Shown: in pieces, positions 8,779 to 17,422 of the stretch
How positions within the stretch are numbered: the first letter of the stretch is position 1
Layout: each line of letters begins with the position of its first letter
Source of the DNA: Lewinella sp. JB7
GTDB lineage: Bacteria; Bacteroidota; Bacteroidia; Chitinophagales; Saprospiraceae
DNA: 64,000 bases
Assembly (NCBI RefSeq): GCF_024297185.1
Contig: NZ_JANCTD010000004.1
Coordinates: forward strand, 248,001 to 312,000
Reading direction: 5' to 3'
Notes under the pieces: generated by a model
The model's input: only the letters and a program-made list of their open reading frames with translations
Database searches by the model: none
Told to the model about the DNA's origin: nothing
Program-made: the position numbers and the translations under genes

Positions 8779-9210
8779 ATGCGCTTTTGCTTCGTCCTTC
8801 CGCTGCTCGTCCTGCTGCTGATCTTCGGCTGCGATATTCCCCGTGACCCCGCCGGCTCGTTCGCCCGCGCCCAACGGGAAGCCCTCCGCGTGGGAATTAC
8901 GGATAACCCGCCCTTCGTCATCATAAGCGACGACGACCTACACGGTACGGAAATAACGATCGTCGAGGAGTTCGCCGGGGCTAACGGTATGGACATCCGC
9001 TACGTGATGGGCAGCGAATCGTCGCTCGTCAGGCAGCTCGAACGGCGGGAACTGGACGTCGTGATCGGGGGGCTGGAAAAGACGTCGGTATGGACCCGGG
9101 AAGTCGGTGCTTCAGTGCCCTACGACGGCCGCCACGTTTTCCTGATCCCCCGGGGCGAAAACAAATTACTCTATCACCTGGAAAGTACACTTCGCAAACC
9201 CCGGTCATGA
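8779..9210 (+). CDS. Half-length solute-binding-protein-like lipoprotein
   Basis: 143 residues from the ATG at 8779; the frame is open further upstream, but this start gives a lipoprotein signal (MRFCFVLPLLVLLLIFGC, lipid Cys18). The mature part looks like lobe 1 of a family 3 periplasmic solute-binding protein: LRVGITDNPPFVI at about 33-45, ELDVVIGGL at about 93-101, then VPYDGRHVFLIPRG where the hinge strand is expected. It ends there, about 100 residues short of a full SBP. Its stop overlaps the start of the CDF transporter (ATGA at 9207-9210), so the two are translationally coupled. It may be an accessory or sensor subunit of that transporter, or a truncated relic; the intact coupling and lipobox favour a functional protein. 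Confidence 0.75.
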   Translation: MRFCFVLPLLVLLLIFGCDIPRDPAGSFARAQREALRVGITDNPPFVIISDDDLHGTEITIVEEFAGANGMDIRYVMGSESSLVRQLERRELDVVIGGLEKTSVWTREVGASVPYDGRHVFLIPRGENKLLYHLESTLRKPRS

Positions 9211-10181
9211 TCTACCGCGCACACGCTTTCGAGCTCCCCGCCGACCTGCAGCCACGTATGCAACGGGCCAAACGCCTGGAGTGGATTACGGTGGCTTACC
9301 TGATTTCCGTCGTTGGGCTCATGTACCTGGTCATGGGGTCGAGCCAGGCCATGAAAACCGCGTGGCTCGAGGATATCCTTGGCCTTTTTCCGGCCATTTC
9401 GTTCCTGGTCGCGGCGCGTCATTACGATCGCCCTCCCTCCGCCAGCTTTCCCTACGGATACCACCGCGTGTACAGCATCGCGTTCCTGACCGGGGCCGTG
9501 GCCCTGTTCGCCATGGGGGCGTTCCTGCTGATCGATGCGGGGATCAGTCTTATGCGTGCGGAGCGACCCACCATCGGCAGCACCGTCGTGTTCGGACAAC
9601 AGGTGTGGTCGGGCTGGCTTATGATTCTGACCCTGCTGTACAGCGCCCTGCCCTCCGTCGTGCTCGGGCGCGCCAAGCTTCCCCTGGCCCGCGAGCTTCA
9701 CAACAAAATCCTCTTTACCGATGCCGATACGCAGAAGGCGGACTACCGCACGGCCTTCGCCGCCATCGCGGGAATCGTCGGGGTCGGTATGGGGTACTGG
9801 TGGGCCGATTCCGCCGCCGCGGTCCTGATCTCCTTTTCAGTCCTCAAGGACGGCTACGGCAACCTGAAGGAAGCCGTACAGGACCTCATGGACCGCTACC
9901 CGCAGAAGGTCGAGGAGGATCGCCGCGATCCCCTGATCGGAGAGGTGCACGCGCTGGTCGCCTCCTGGCCATGGGTAGAGGAGAGCCGGGTAAGATTTCG
10001 CGAGGACGGGCAGGTGTACTTCGGGGAAATTCTGGTCGTACCCCGGCGGAACGACAAGCTGTTGCAGGATATCGCGGCGGGCCGTGCCTCCGTCAGGAAG
10101 CTCCACTGGAAGCTGCACGACGTCACCATCATGCCGGTTCCGAATCTGGAGGACGTACCCGAGGAGTCCGTTACACCGTAA
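9207..10181 (+). CDS. Cation diffusion facilitator (CDF) family transporter
   Basis: 324 residues from the ATG at 9207, which overlaps the previous stop. It has about five or six membrane segments (ITVAYLISVVGLMYLVMG, LGLFPAISFLVAARHYD, VYSIAFLTGAVALFAMGAFL, WLMILTLLYSALPSVVL, and GIVGVGMGYWWADSAAAVLI). CDF landmarks are SFPYGYHRVYS at about 85-95 and DTQKADYRTAFAAI plus WWADSAAAVLIS, corresponding to the HD/DD metal-site helices 2 and 5 with Asp in place of some His. The C-terminal 90 residues form the cytoplasmic ferredoxin-like domain typical of the family. CDF proteins export Zn, Fe, Mn or related divalent cations in exchange for protons. The metal cannot be read from the sequence. Its 3' end overlaps the convergent LLM oxidoreductase by 11 bases. 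Confidence 0.85.
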   Translation: MIYRAHAFELPADLQPRMQRAKRLEWITVAYLISVVGLMYLVMGSSQAMKTAWLEDILGLFPAISFLVAARHYDRPPSASFPYGYHRVYSIAFLTGAVALFAMGAFLLIDAGISLMRAERPTIGSTVVFGQQVWSGWLMILTLLYSALPSVVLGRAKLPLARELHNKILFTDADTQKADYRTAFAAIAGIVGVGMGYWWADSAAAVLISFSVLKDGYGNLKEAVQDLMDRYPQKVEEDRRDPLIGEVHALVASWPWVEESRVRFREDGQVYFGEILVVPRRNDKLLQDIAAGRASVRKLHWKLHDVTIMPVPNLEDVPEESVTP

Positions 10182-11187
10182 CGCCGCGCATCACCTCCGC
10201 GAGTAGTTGGTGGGAGTACAGCCGCGCCGCGTGGTCGTAAACGTGGGCGGAGACCATGAGCTCATTGATGCCCGTCTGTTGCACGAATGCCCGCAGATCG
10301 CGGGCCAGGGTAGCTTTACTTCCGAAAAAGGAAGCCGCCAGCATCTGCTCCACGTACTGCCGTTCGGCCGTCGACCAGAGCGCGTCCATGGAGTCTACGG
10401 GCGGCTGTACCAGCTTACGCTTTCCGGTTACGATGCCGAGGAAGGCTTGTTGGAGGGTCGTCGCCAGGCGGTTGGCTTCGGCGTCGGTGTCGGCCGCCAC
10501 GACGTTCACGCAGGCAATGGCGTACGGTTCGGACAGGGCAGCGGAGGGCCGGAAGTTATCGCGGTAGCGTTTTAAAGCCGCCATTAGCTGGGCCGGCGCG
10601 AAGTGACTGGCGAAGGCGTAGGGCAGGCCCATGAGTCCGGCCAGGTAAGCGCTTTCCGTACTCGACCCCAACAGGTAGATCGGAATGTCAAGCCCCTCTC
10701 CGGGAATGGCACGCACGGCGGCGTGGCTGTTCTGCGCCGAGAAGTAGGTCTGTAGTTGCTGTACGTCACGGGGAAAATCGTGGGCCGCGTCAAAGCGATT
10801 TCCCCGGATGGCACGGGAGGCCACGGGATCGGTTCCCGGTGCCCGGCCGAGGCCCAGATCGATGCGGCCGGGGTACAGGGAGGCGAGGGTCCCCAGCTGC
10901 TCCGCTACGATCAGCGGCGCGTGGTTCGGCAGCATGATGCCCCCCGATCCAATTCGCAGCGTGGAGGTACCACCCGCCAGGTAACCCATCAGGATAGTCG
11001 GCGCCGAACTGGCCACTCCGGCCATGTTGTGGTGCTCCGATACCCACATACGGTTATAGCCCAAAGCCTCGATGTGGCGGGCCAGATCGAGGCTCTTACG
11101 GAAGGTATCCGCCGGCCGGTCTCCTTCGGCAACGGTGGCGAGTTCCAGGACGGAGAAGGGAATGTGCAGTGGTGGATTGGCGGACAT
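10171..11187 (-). CDS. LLM-class flavin-dependent oxidoreductase
   Basis: 338 residues from an ATG at 11187. It belongs to the bacterial luciferase-like monooxygenase (TIM-barrel) family, shown by the early FSVLELATVAEG, then YNRMWVSEHHNM at about 45-56, RIGSGGIMLPNHAPL at about 80-94, and YPGRIDLGLGRAPGTDP at about 106-122. These are hallmarks of the YhbW/alkanal-monooxygenase-like subgroup that uses FMNH2. No signal peptide is present, so it is cytoplasmic. It converges on and overlaps the CDF gene by 11 bases, and no terminator is visible between them. The physiological substrate of this subgroup is generally unknown. Confidence 0.9.
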   Translation of the reverse strand: MSANPPLHIPFSVLELATVAEGDRPADTFRKSLDLARHIEALGYNRMWVSEHHNMAGVASSAPTILMGYLAGGTSTLRIGSGGIMLPNHAPLIVAEQLGTLASLYPGRIDLGLGRAPGTDPVASRAIRGNRFDAAHDFPRDVQQLQTYFSAQNSHAAVRAIPGEGLDIPIYLLGSSTESAYLAGLMGLPYAFASHFAPAQLMAALKRYRDNFRPSAALSEPYAIACVNVVAADTDAEANRLATTLQQAFLGIVTGKRKLVQPPVDSMDALWSTAERQYVEQMLAASFFGSKATLARDLRAFVQQTGINELMVSAHVYDHAARLYSHQLLAEVMRGVTV

Positions 11188-11251
11188 AGGGTCAGGAATT
11201 TCGGTGCCCCGGACGGGGCCTACGAATACACCGATCCGCCGAAAATGGTTG

Positions 11252-12010
11252 CTAGCGGAGGGCCTCCATACTGTCCTGCCGCACCTGAATTACCCCCCGC
11301 CGCGGTCGGTCGAGGTCGATGATGATGAACACCAGCAGGCAGATGAGCAGGTTCAGCACCAGGGCGGGGGCGCGGGAGCGGCGTTCCCCCAGACCGCTCG
11401 AATATCCGATCAGCCCGCCCGTGCTCACGAAGAAAACGAAGAGCAGGTAAAAGATGGCCGGCGGGACATGGCGTTGCAGGGCATCGATCCGACTGCCGTA
11501 GGCGTCAATCATTTCGTTGACGGCCTGCAGGAAGTAGCCGGTCTTCACCGGATTCGGGTTCGCGTCGGCGGCGGCCACCCCGATGTCCCAGATGCGCTGC
11601 TGCAGGGCGGAGGTTTCCACGTTCAGCACCCGCCGTTCCTCCCGGTGCGTCAGATCGACGTGGGCGCTGCGCAAACGCAGTTCGATGTACTCATCGATGG
11701 CCGTCTGGGCCTGCCGGTCGTAGGGTTCGGGCAGCAGGGCGGTCCGTAATTCGGCGGTGCCGATGGCGTTCGCTTCGTTGACTTCGGCTCCGGAGCGCTC
11801 GTCGTACCGCTGGATCGACATGCTGAAGGTGAAGCCCAGAATGAGCGCCAGGAGACCCAGCACTCCACCCTGGATCGCCGAGGTCTGGGACTTAACGTCG
11901 CTGTCCGATCGGTCGAGGTAGTAGCCCCCCAGACGCAGGCCTAGTTCGTTGGCGACGATGATGAGCACGAAGAGGAGGACCGCAATCAGGATGCTGTTCA
12001 GACTGTACAT
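11252..12010 (-). CDS. DUF4239 (bestrophin-like) membrane protein, copy A
   Basis: 252 residues with an N-terminal membrane helix (SILIAVLLFVLIIVA), a second at about 46-63 (AIQGGVLGLLALILGFTF), a cytoplasmic helical region, and two C-terminal helices (PAIFYLLFVFFVSTGGLIGY and APALVLNLLICLLVFIIIDLD). This is the DUF4239 layout. The protein ends DRPRRGVIQVRQDSMEALR, almost identical to the neighbouring copy. By my count the two are about 77% identical over 252 aligned residues with no gap, so they arose by tandem duplication. It lies 21 bases after the copy at 12032-12790 and is probably cotranscribed. No biochemical role is established; channel-like function is suggested only by the family name. 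Confidence 0.88.
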   Translation of the reverse strand: MYSLNSILIAVLLFVLIIVANELGLRLGGYYLDRSDSDVKSQTSAIQGGVLGLLALILGFTFSMSIQRYDERSGAEVNEANAIGTAELRTALLPEPYDRQAQTAIDEYIELRLRSAHVDLTHREERRVLNVETSALQQRIWDIGVAAADANPNPVKTGYFLQAVNEMIDAYGSRIDALQRHVPPAIFYLLFVFFVSTGGLIGYSSGLGERRSRAPALVLNLLICLLVFIIIDLDRPRRGVIQVRQDSMEALR

Positions 12011-12031
12011 AAGAGGATGAGTGTGGAATGT

Positions 12032-12790
12032 TTAACGCAGAGCCTCCATGCTGTCTTGCTTCACCTCGATGACGCCCCGTCGCGGCCGGTCGAGATCGAT
12101 GATGATGAAGACCATGAGGCAGATCAGTAGGTTCAGGACCAGGGCGGGGGCGCGGGAGCGACGTTCCCCCAGTCCGGTGGAGTAGCCGATCAGACCGCCC
12201 GTAGCGATAAAAAAGACGAAGAGCAGGTAAAATATCGCCGGGGGTACATGGCGGTTCAGTACGTCGAGCCGGCGGCCCTGGGCATCGATCATGTCGTTGA
12301 CGGCCGTGAGGAAGTAGCCGGTCCGTACGGGGTTGGGAGTAGCGTCGGCGGCGGCCACCCCGATGTCCCAGATCCGTTGCTGCAGTTGTTGAGTCCGTTG
12401 GTTCAGCGCCTTCCGCTCGGCGACGTGGGTGAGGTCGGTGTGACTGCTCTCCAGCCGCAGGTCGATGTAGTCGTCGATGGCCGACTGGGCTTCCGCGGCG
12501 AAGGGGTCGGGCAGCAGGGCGGCGCGCAGCTCGGCGGTCCCGATGGCGTTGGCCTCTTCCACTTCGGCACCGGCGCGGCTGTCGTAGCGCTGGATCGACA
12601 TATTGAAGGTAAAGCCCAGAATAAGGGCCAGCATACCGATGATCCCCCCCTGGATAGCCGAAGTTTGGGATTTGACGTCACTGTCGGTTTTGTCGCGGGA
12701 GCGGTGTCCCAGGCGCAGTCCGATCACGTCCGCTACGATAATCAACACGAAGAGAATAGCGACGATTATCACGCTATTTAGATGATACAT
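12032..12790 (-). CDS. DUF4239 (bestrophin-like) membrane protein, copy B
   Basis: 252 residues, the upstream member of the tandem DUF4239 pair. It has the same topology as its partner: helices at about 6-20, 46-63, 188-207 and 215-234, with a soluble segment of about 120 residues between the second and third. The strictly shared stretches are SDVKSQTSAIQGG, QRIWDIGVAAAD, RHVPPAIFYLLFVFF and the last 40 residues; the soluble segment between about 85 and 140 carries most differences. If the family oligomerises, the two copies could form a hetero-oligomer (inference). The start at 12790 faces a divergent DUF3891 gene. Confidence 0.88.
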   Translation of the reverse strand: MYHLNSVIIVAILFVLIIVADVIGLRLGHRSRDKTDSDVKSQTSAIQGGIIGMLALILGFTFNMSIQRYDSRAGAEVEEANAIGTAELRAALLPDPFAAEAQSAIDDYIDLRLESSHTDLTHVAERKALNQRTQQLQQRIWDIGVAAADATPNPVRTGYFLTAVNDMIDAQGRRLDVLNRHVPPAIFYLLFVFFIATGGLIGYSTGLGERRSRAPALVLNLLICLMVFIIIDLDRPRRGVIEVKQDSMEALR

Positions 12791-12847
12791 ATACCGTATT
12801 TAGGCCGCGAAGATAGTTCGTGTACTAACTCACAACTAACAATTTTC

Positions 12848-12865
12848 GGGCGGGGACGCGGGAGC
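12848..12865 (+). repeat. Copy of a G-rich dispersed motif (intergenic)
   Basis: GGGCGGGGACGCGGGAGC, preceded by TTTC and followed by CGGA, in the 170-base divergent gap between DUF4239 copy B and DUF3891. The same 18 bases occur at 991-1008. Three G-runs make a G-quadruplex-like structure possible. Confidence 0.5.
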
Positions 12866-12960
12866 CGGACTCCTACGGTAAAAAGCGATCATTCCGGGTC
12901 GTTTCCGGTTATTCTCAGCGGGTGGTTCCAATAATTCCGGCCGCCCGTACTCTATCTCCC

Positions 12961-13698
12961 ATGCTCGTACGCCCTCACCCCGCCGGCTGGCGCATCACCC
13001 TTCACCCCGCCCACGGGCTTCTGGCCGCGGAGCTGTATACTCAACTGCCGGTGGTGGTCCCGGCGGATCTGTCGCTCCCGACCCTGCTGGCCGTCGCCCA
13101 ACACGATGACCACCAGCTAAACTTTGCCGACGGCGATTACCTTACCGAACGGGGGGCTCCCAAGGATTTCACGCTGCTTGAGATCTCCGAAAAGCAACGT
13201 AGCCTGCAGGCCGAGTCCCTCATGGCCGATGCGCGCCGGAAGCACGGTTGGACCGGTCTGCTTATCGGCCGGCATTACGAATTTTTGTACGCGGGACAGC
13301 CCGTCGATGCTCGTCTCCGCAAACTTCTCGACCGGATCAAAACCCGGCGGAAGGAGCTACTGAAGTCACGCGGATGGACTTCCGAGCTGCTGGAAACGAC
13401 CTATGGCAGATTGCGATTTTGCGACCGCCTGTCCCTCATCCTGTGCGGCGAAGAGCTTCCGACCCTGGGTCGTGATCTCGAGATTAACGACGCCCTGGGC
13501 GACCCGGTCTTTCTGCACCAGGATCCCGAATCGGGTGTGCTGGGCGTTCGGCCGTGGCCGTTCGCCACGGAGGAGTTCACCGTTTCCGTCGAATCTTACG
13601 TGGTGGAAAAACTGAGTTACCGGACCAGTCGGGAGCTTGGAGAAGAACTATCCCGTACGCCGGCCGAGGTACGCGAGTGGACGTTGCGGGCAGAGTAA
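12961..13698 (+). CDS. DUF3891 family protein
   Basis: 245 residues from the ATG at 12961; the frame is open for 13 codons upstream, but MLVRPHPAGWRIT matches the usual start of the family. HDDHQLNF at about 44-51 sits where DUF3891 proteins carry a conserved histidine/aspartate (HDDGW-like) segment, and HYEFLYAG follows at about 109-116. No signal peptide or membrane segment is seen, so it is cytoplasmic. The conserved His/Asp residues hint at an HD-like or metal-dependent activity, but no function is established for the family. It converges on a small membrane-protein gene three bases downstream. Confidence 0.8.
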   Translation: MLVRPHPAGWRITLHPAHGLLAAELYTQLPVVVPADLSLPTLLAVAQHDDHQLNFADGDYLTERGAPKDFTLLEISEKQRSLQAESLMADARRKHGWTGLLIGRHYEFLYAGQPVDARLRKLLDRIKTRRKELLKSRGWTSELLETTYGRLRFCDRLSLILCGEELPTLGRDLEINDALGDPVFLHQDPESGVLGVRPWPFATEEFTVSVESYVVEKLSYRTSRELGEELSRTPAEVREWTLRAE

Positions 13699-13701
13699 AC
13701 G

Positions 13702-13917
13702 CTAGTAGTGGTTCCGGCTGCTCTGCCGGCGCCAGCGCCGCGACTTGCGCATAAAGCCCACACTGGCCATCCCGTAGCCCAGGTTGATGAGGGCGTAGCC
13801 CACGAGGAAGGGGGCTATTCGTTCCATCCGAATTACTCCCCCCATAAGGAAGGCGTAAACGGCGGCGGCGAGAACACTGAGCGTGAGGAGAAGGGTAAGG
13901 GTAGCGAAGTTTTTCAT
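13702..13917 (-). CDS. Small two-helix membrane protein, unknown
   Basis: 71 residues, with helices at about 5-25 (ATLTLLLTLSVLAAAVYAFLM) and 33-55 (APFLVGYALINLGYGMASVG) and a very basic C-terminus (RKSRRWRRQSSRNH), so the tail should be cytoplasmic. The start at 13917 is a clear ATG, and the hydrophobic pattern plus basic tail is what a real small inner-membrane protein looks like. I do not recognise the family. Confidence 0.6.
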   Translation of the reverse strand: MKNFATLTLLLTLSVLAAAVYAFLMGGVIRMERIAPFLVGYALINLGYGMASVGFMRKSRRWRRQSSRNHY

Positions 13918-14025
13918 GAGAGCGGTTTGTTAGATCAACGGGCTTGACCATAACAAATTGTCCCCATTACACCCCCCTACCCCTCCCGGAGTCCGGTATT
14001 GCGTACAAAGTTTTACCGTACAATT

Positions 14026-14853
14026 CTATTTCTCCTGTCCTTTCTGGACCGCCGCCTGCGGACTCGCGTAGCCGAGATCGGGTATGCCGCCGACGGGTTG
14101 CATTTTTTTCAGGTCGAAAGTCCCCTTTCCGTCGATGCTCTGACCGGAGGACCAGCGTCCGGTGGGAGGCGCGACCGAATCATCCTTGCCCGTCGTGTAG
14201 AAAGTGTAGTTGTAATCAGACAGCTCCTCTTCCTGGGGGAAGTTGTTGGGAATGGGGTGGTTGTCACGGCCGCCGAGTTCTTCCCACGCGGCGAGAAATT
14301 GATTTTGGTGCATGGTGTCGCGGGCAATCAGGAAGCGGAGCATGTCCTTCATACCGGCGTCGTTAGTCATCTTGAACAACTGTACGGCGAGCATTCGGCC
14401 CGTGCTTTCGGCCATCACGTTGGCGAGCATATCGGCCGCGGCATTTCCACTGGCGTAGACGTGGCTGCAGTTGAAGGGCACCCCGCTGCTGTCAACCGGC
14501 ATGGCGGCCATGCAGGTGCTAATGACGTGCTGGATGTTCATCCCCCCCATGGCGGCTAGTACCACGGGATCATTAGCCGCCTTATCCTGCTCGAGGGGCG
14601 CCCCCTCCAGGTTGAGGGCCACGGCCGTAGCTAACATCTCGATGTGGCCCATTTCCTCGGTGCCGGTTTCGAGCAGCATATCCCGGTACTTTTTCGGCCC
14701 CCGGGAACCCCAGGCCTGGAACATGTACTGCAGACATACGCGAATTTCTCCCTGTATTCTCCCGATGGCCTGCTGAAGAGCCTTAGCGAATACGGGATCG
14801 GGCTTATCGACCTTTACGTGGTACTGGAGTTTGCCTCCGTCGTGATAAAACAT
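14026..14853 (-). CDS. Manganese (non-heme) catalase
   Basis: 275 residues from the ATG at 14853, chosen because MFYHDGGKLQYHVKVD is the normal start of the family; the longer upstream frame is unrelated in character. The four-helix ferritin-like bundle carries the dimanganese ligands: EIRVCLQYMFQAWG at about 39-52, EEMGHIEM at about 70-77 (E-E-x-x-H), then AESTGRMLAVQLFKM and LIARDTMHQNQF at about 181-192 (second histidine ligand). It converts hydrogen peroxide to water and oxygen without heme in the cytoplasm. It is transcribed alone, with an AT-richer gap of about 260 bases upstream. Confidence 0.9.
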   Translation of the reverse strand: MFYHDGGKLQYHVKVDKPDPVFAKALQQAIGRIQGEIRVCLQYMFQAWGSRGPKKYRDMLLETGTEEMGHIEMLATAVALNLEGAPLEQDKAANDPVVLAAMGGMNIQHVISTCMAAMPVDSSGVPFNCSHVYASGNAAADMLANVMAESTGRMLAVQLFKMTNDAGMKDMLRFLIARDTMHQNQFLAAWEELGGRDNHPIPNNFPQEEELSDYNYTFYTTGKDDSVAPPTGRWSSGQSIDGKGTFDLKKMQPVGGIPDLGYASPQAAVQKGQEK

Positions 14854-15110
14854 AATACGGATTTTAATGTGAACGATATACTCACATAGGTAATCCGCAA
14901 CCGGGTTTGTTCTGTAGAGAGGACAAAATTTTACATACCTCCACATTCACCCAATAATCCTTCTTATTTGATTTAACACGCAATTTAATTGTTGGCACAT
15001 ATGACCCGCCGAGACATTTATACTGTGCCAATTACGCTATATCATACGGGCCATGGTATTCCATTGACCCCGGGAGGTTGGGGCCGAAGGGACGGGGCCT
15101 GATCGGTAGG

Positions 15111-17219
15111 TCAGGGAACCACTACGGTGCCGGTGAAGGTCGCCTGGTGGGATCTACCGGTCAGCCGGTAACTTCCGGCGGGTAAGCCGGCGGTAGATAT
15201 CCTGATGCGATTAGTACCGTCACGGAGGAGTTGTTGCCCCCTACGCGCGATCTTACCATCCGTGGCCAGAAGCATCCACTCTCCGGCACCTTCGCCACCG
15301 TGGGTAAACTCGGCGTACGTTACGGTGGACGCGGGATTCGGATACAAGGCAATAATTGATCGGGGCAGGGCTACGGGTGCGAAAAGGCCCGTTGTCCCGT
15401 TGTCGGCCCTGAGGGCGCCCGGAATCCATACCTGACCGCCGGACTCATAGGCACCGATATCGGGGGCTGCTCCCGTAAATCCTTCGGTATATCCCGCTAC
15501 TTCGGTACCGGAATCGATTAAGCTGGAGCCCGGCGCCGGCCGGAAATCCTGGCCGGCACGATCTACGAAGGGGTCCGTATCGGCGATCAGGTTATGGCGC
15601 TCGGTTTGTCCCTCCCACTCACCGACGGTACTGAAGTTATTGATGACGCGGTTTTCCCGTTGGCTATACCCGTTCAGCCAGATACCCATGGCCGATTCCG
15701 GTCGGTAGAAACTATTGTTGATGATATCGTTGTAGGACGCGTCCCAGTTCATCTGTACGGCCGACCAACTGATGTTCCACACCATATTGTGGTGTACCGA
15801 ATACCCCTTGCTGTTATTGTCGAGGTAGATCCCCGCGGTACGGCCGTCCGCGTATTCGGGGCCGCTGGAATCGTGAAACCAGTTATGGTGAATGCTTCCG
15901 TCTTTCCGGTTCGCGTTTCCGACTACGTAGTACATCCCGCCATCATTATTGATGCGCATGCAGTCGTAGACGTCGTTGTACGCAAACTCGGATTCGTGCC
16001 CCGGCAGATAGACCCCGTCCCGGCCGGTCGTGTAGATCGTATTGTGCGTTACGATTGCCCGCTCGCAGTTGGCGCGCACCGGAGAGGAATGAATGCCTAC
16101 CGTGTTAAAATCGTGAATCTCGTTTTCCTCGATCGTCACGTCCGCTACGCCCCCCCAGCCCTGTACGAAAATTCCGTTGTGGGAACCATACTCGATCAGA
16201 TTGTTGCGGATCACGGTGTTTTCCGCCTGAACGTGTACGCTGCCCGACCCCACCTGAGCGCTGGTATTGTCCAGCTCGTCGATCATGTGCAGTCCGTGCG
16301 CGATTACATTGTCTTCGATCACGCAGTGGGAAGCTTTGATCTGGACCTTCCCCCCGAAGGTCTTTATTCCCTTCACGTGAACGTAAGGCTGCTCCAGTAA
16401 CACGGTATGCTCCCGTGCGGTATACTCCGCGGTTCCATCGTGGGGAGCTGCGCCGTCCGGGGGTATGAAGTACAGGATATTGCCGGCCCCGTCGAAGTAC
16501 CATTCCCGTTCGTGATCCAGCGCGGCAAATGCGCCCACGAGGTAGGCGCGTCCCCGGTTGCCGTTGCGAAGCAAGGTGGGATTATGGGGGTTAAAGGGCC
16601 ACTTGTCGATGTCTACCGCTTCGAAGCTGACCGTCCGTCCCGTGATGTTCGTCACCGACCTTGTCCAACTGGTCCCTGAGTGGGCCCCGAGATACCATAT
16701 GTACCCTCCGGTCCAGTCGGCTGGAGGTGTATCCGCCAGGTCAATCGTTCCGGCGGTTCCCCCGTTCACGGGCGTGGCATCGATGGTATAGGGATCGCGA
16801 TCGACGTTGTTGGGCCACCGGGCCAGGTCCATCAGTTGCCCGTTGAAGTAGAGGTTATTGAGACGGCCCAGCGCCATGGGGACGGTAGCGGTGTACCATT
16901 TTTCACCGGTGGCGCGTACCCATTACCCGATCGATTCCGTAGCGGTAAGCGTAACCGTTTCATCCCCGAACGCCCGGTAAGTGATGGCAGCGCTTTCCGT
17001 ACCCGCGTGGACGGGCGATAGTGTCTCCCGGTAGGTACCGCCGCGGAGGTAGCATATGTCCCCGGCTCGTAAAACCGCGGATGCTCTGGCAATGGTGCGA
17101 AAGGGGAATTCTTTGGTACCGGGGTTCTCGTCATCTCCGTCGGTGGAGACGTAGTAATCGGTGGCGGACAGAGGGATCAGTACCGTGAATAAAAAACTAA
17201 GGGTTAGTAGGAACTTCAT
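15111..17219 (-). pseudogene. Right-handed beta-helix T9SS protein, interrupted by one in-frame stop
   Basis: Reading from the ATG at 17219 gives a signal peptide and YYVSTDGDDENPGTKEFPF, the usual start of Bacteroidota beta-helix (DUF1565-like) proteins. At 16925-16923 there is an in-frame TAA after ESIG. The same frame continues without shift as WVRATGEKWYTATVP and then about 600 more residues to 15111. The downstream part has parallel beta-helix (PbH1) repeats at about 200-480 with many NxI, NNx and EDN turns, and a type A T9SS C-terminal domain (IIALYPNPAST...TGTVVVP). The full length would be about 702 residues. The single TAA suggests a nonsense mutation or sequencing error; restart at the ATG at 16877 would lack an export signal. 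Such proteins are often polysaccharide lyases, but I cannot assign a substrate. Confidence 0.75.
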
Positions 17220-17341
17220 GCGGACAAAGTAGCCCGGGTGAGTAGCAGCTGTTGCTTAGTTAAACATATGGGATACGGTTTGGGCGGTCCGTGGCAACTT
17301 GGTGCCGTTGCAACGGTGGAAAGCTTTACGTCGCCGCCGGA

Positions 17342-17422
17342 GGCAGCATTGTACTGGCGCCGCCGGGAGGCAGCATTGTACTAGCGCTCCCGGGAGGCAG
17401 TGTTGTACTGGGCCCAGTAGTC
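17342..17422 (+). repeat. 27-base tandem repeat across the stop codon of the Dabb gene
   Basis: Three head-to-tail 27-base units begin at 17342, 17369 and 17396. The first two differ at about three positions; the third is more diverged in its last 10 bases. Read on the minus strand in the gene's frame, units encode QYNTASRER, then (TAG)YNAASRRR, then QYNAASGG. The gene's TAG stop (17383-17381) stands where the other units have CAG. Confidence 0.75.

Noticed and set aside
12032-12790. Tandem DUF4239 copies as an insertion element
   Set aside because: No terminal repeats, transposase or target duplication; they are ordinary membrane-protein paralogs.
16923-16925. Stop codon readthrough or recoding in the beta-helix gene
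   Set aside because: TAA followed by TGG with no visible recoding structure; a simple nonsense change or sequence error is the simpler reading.
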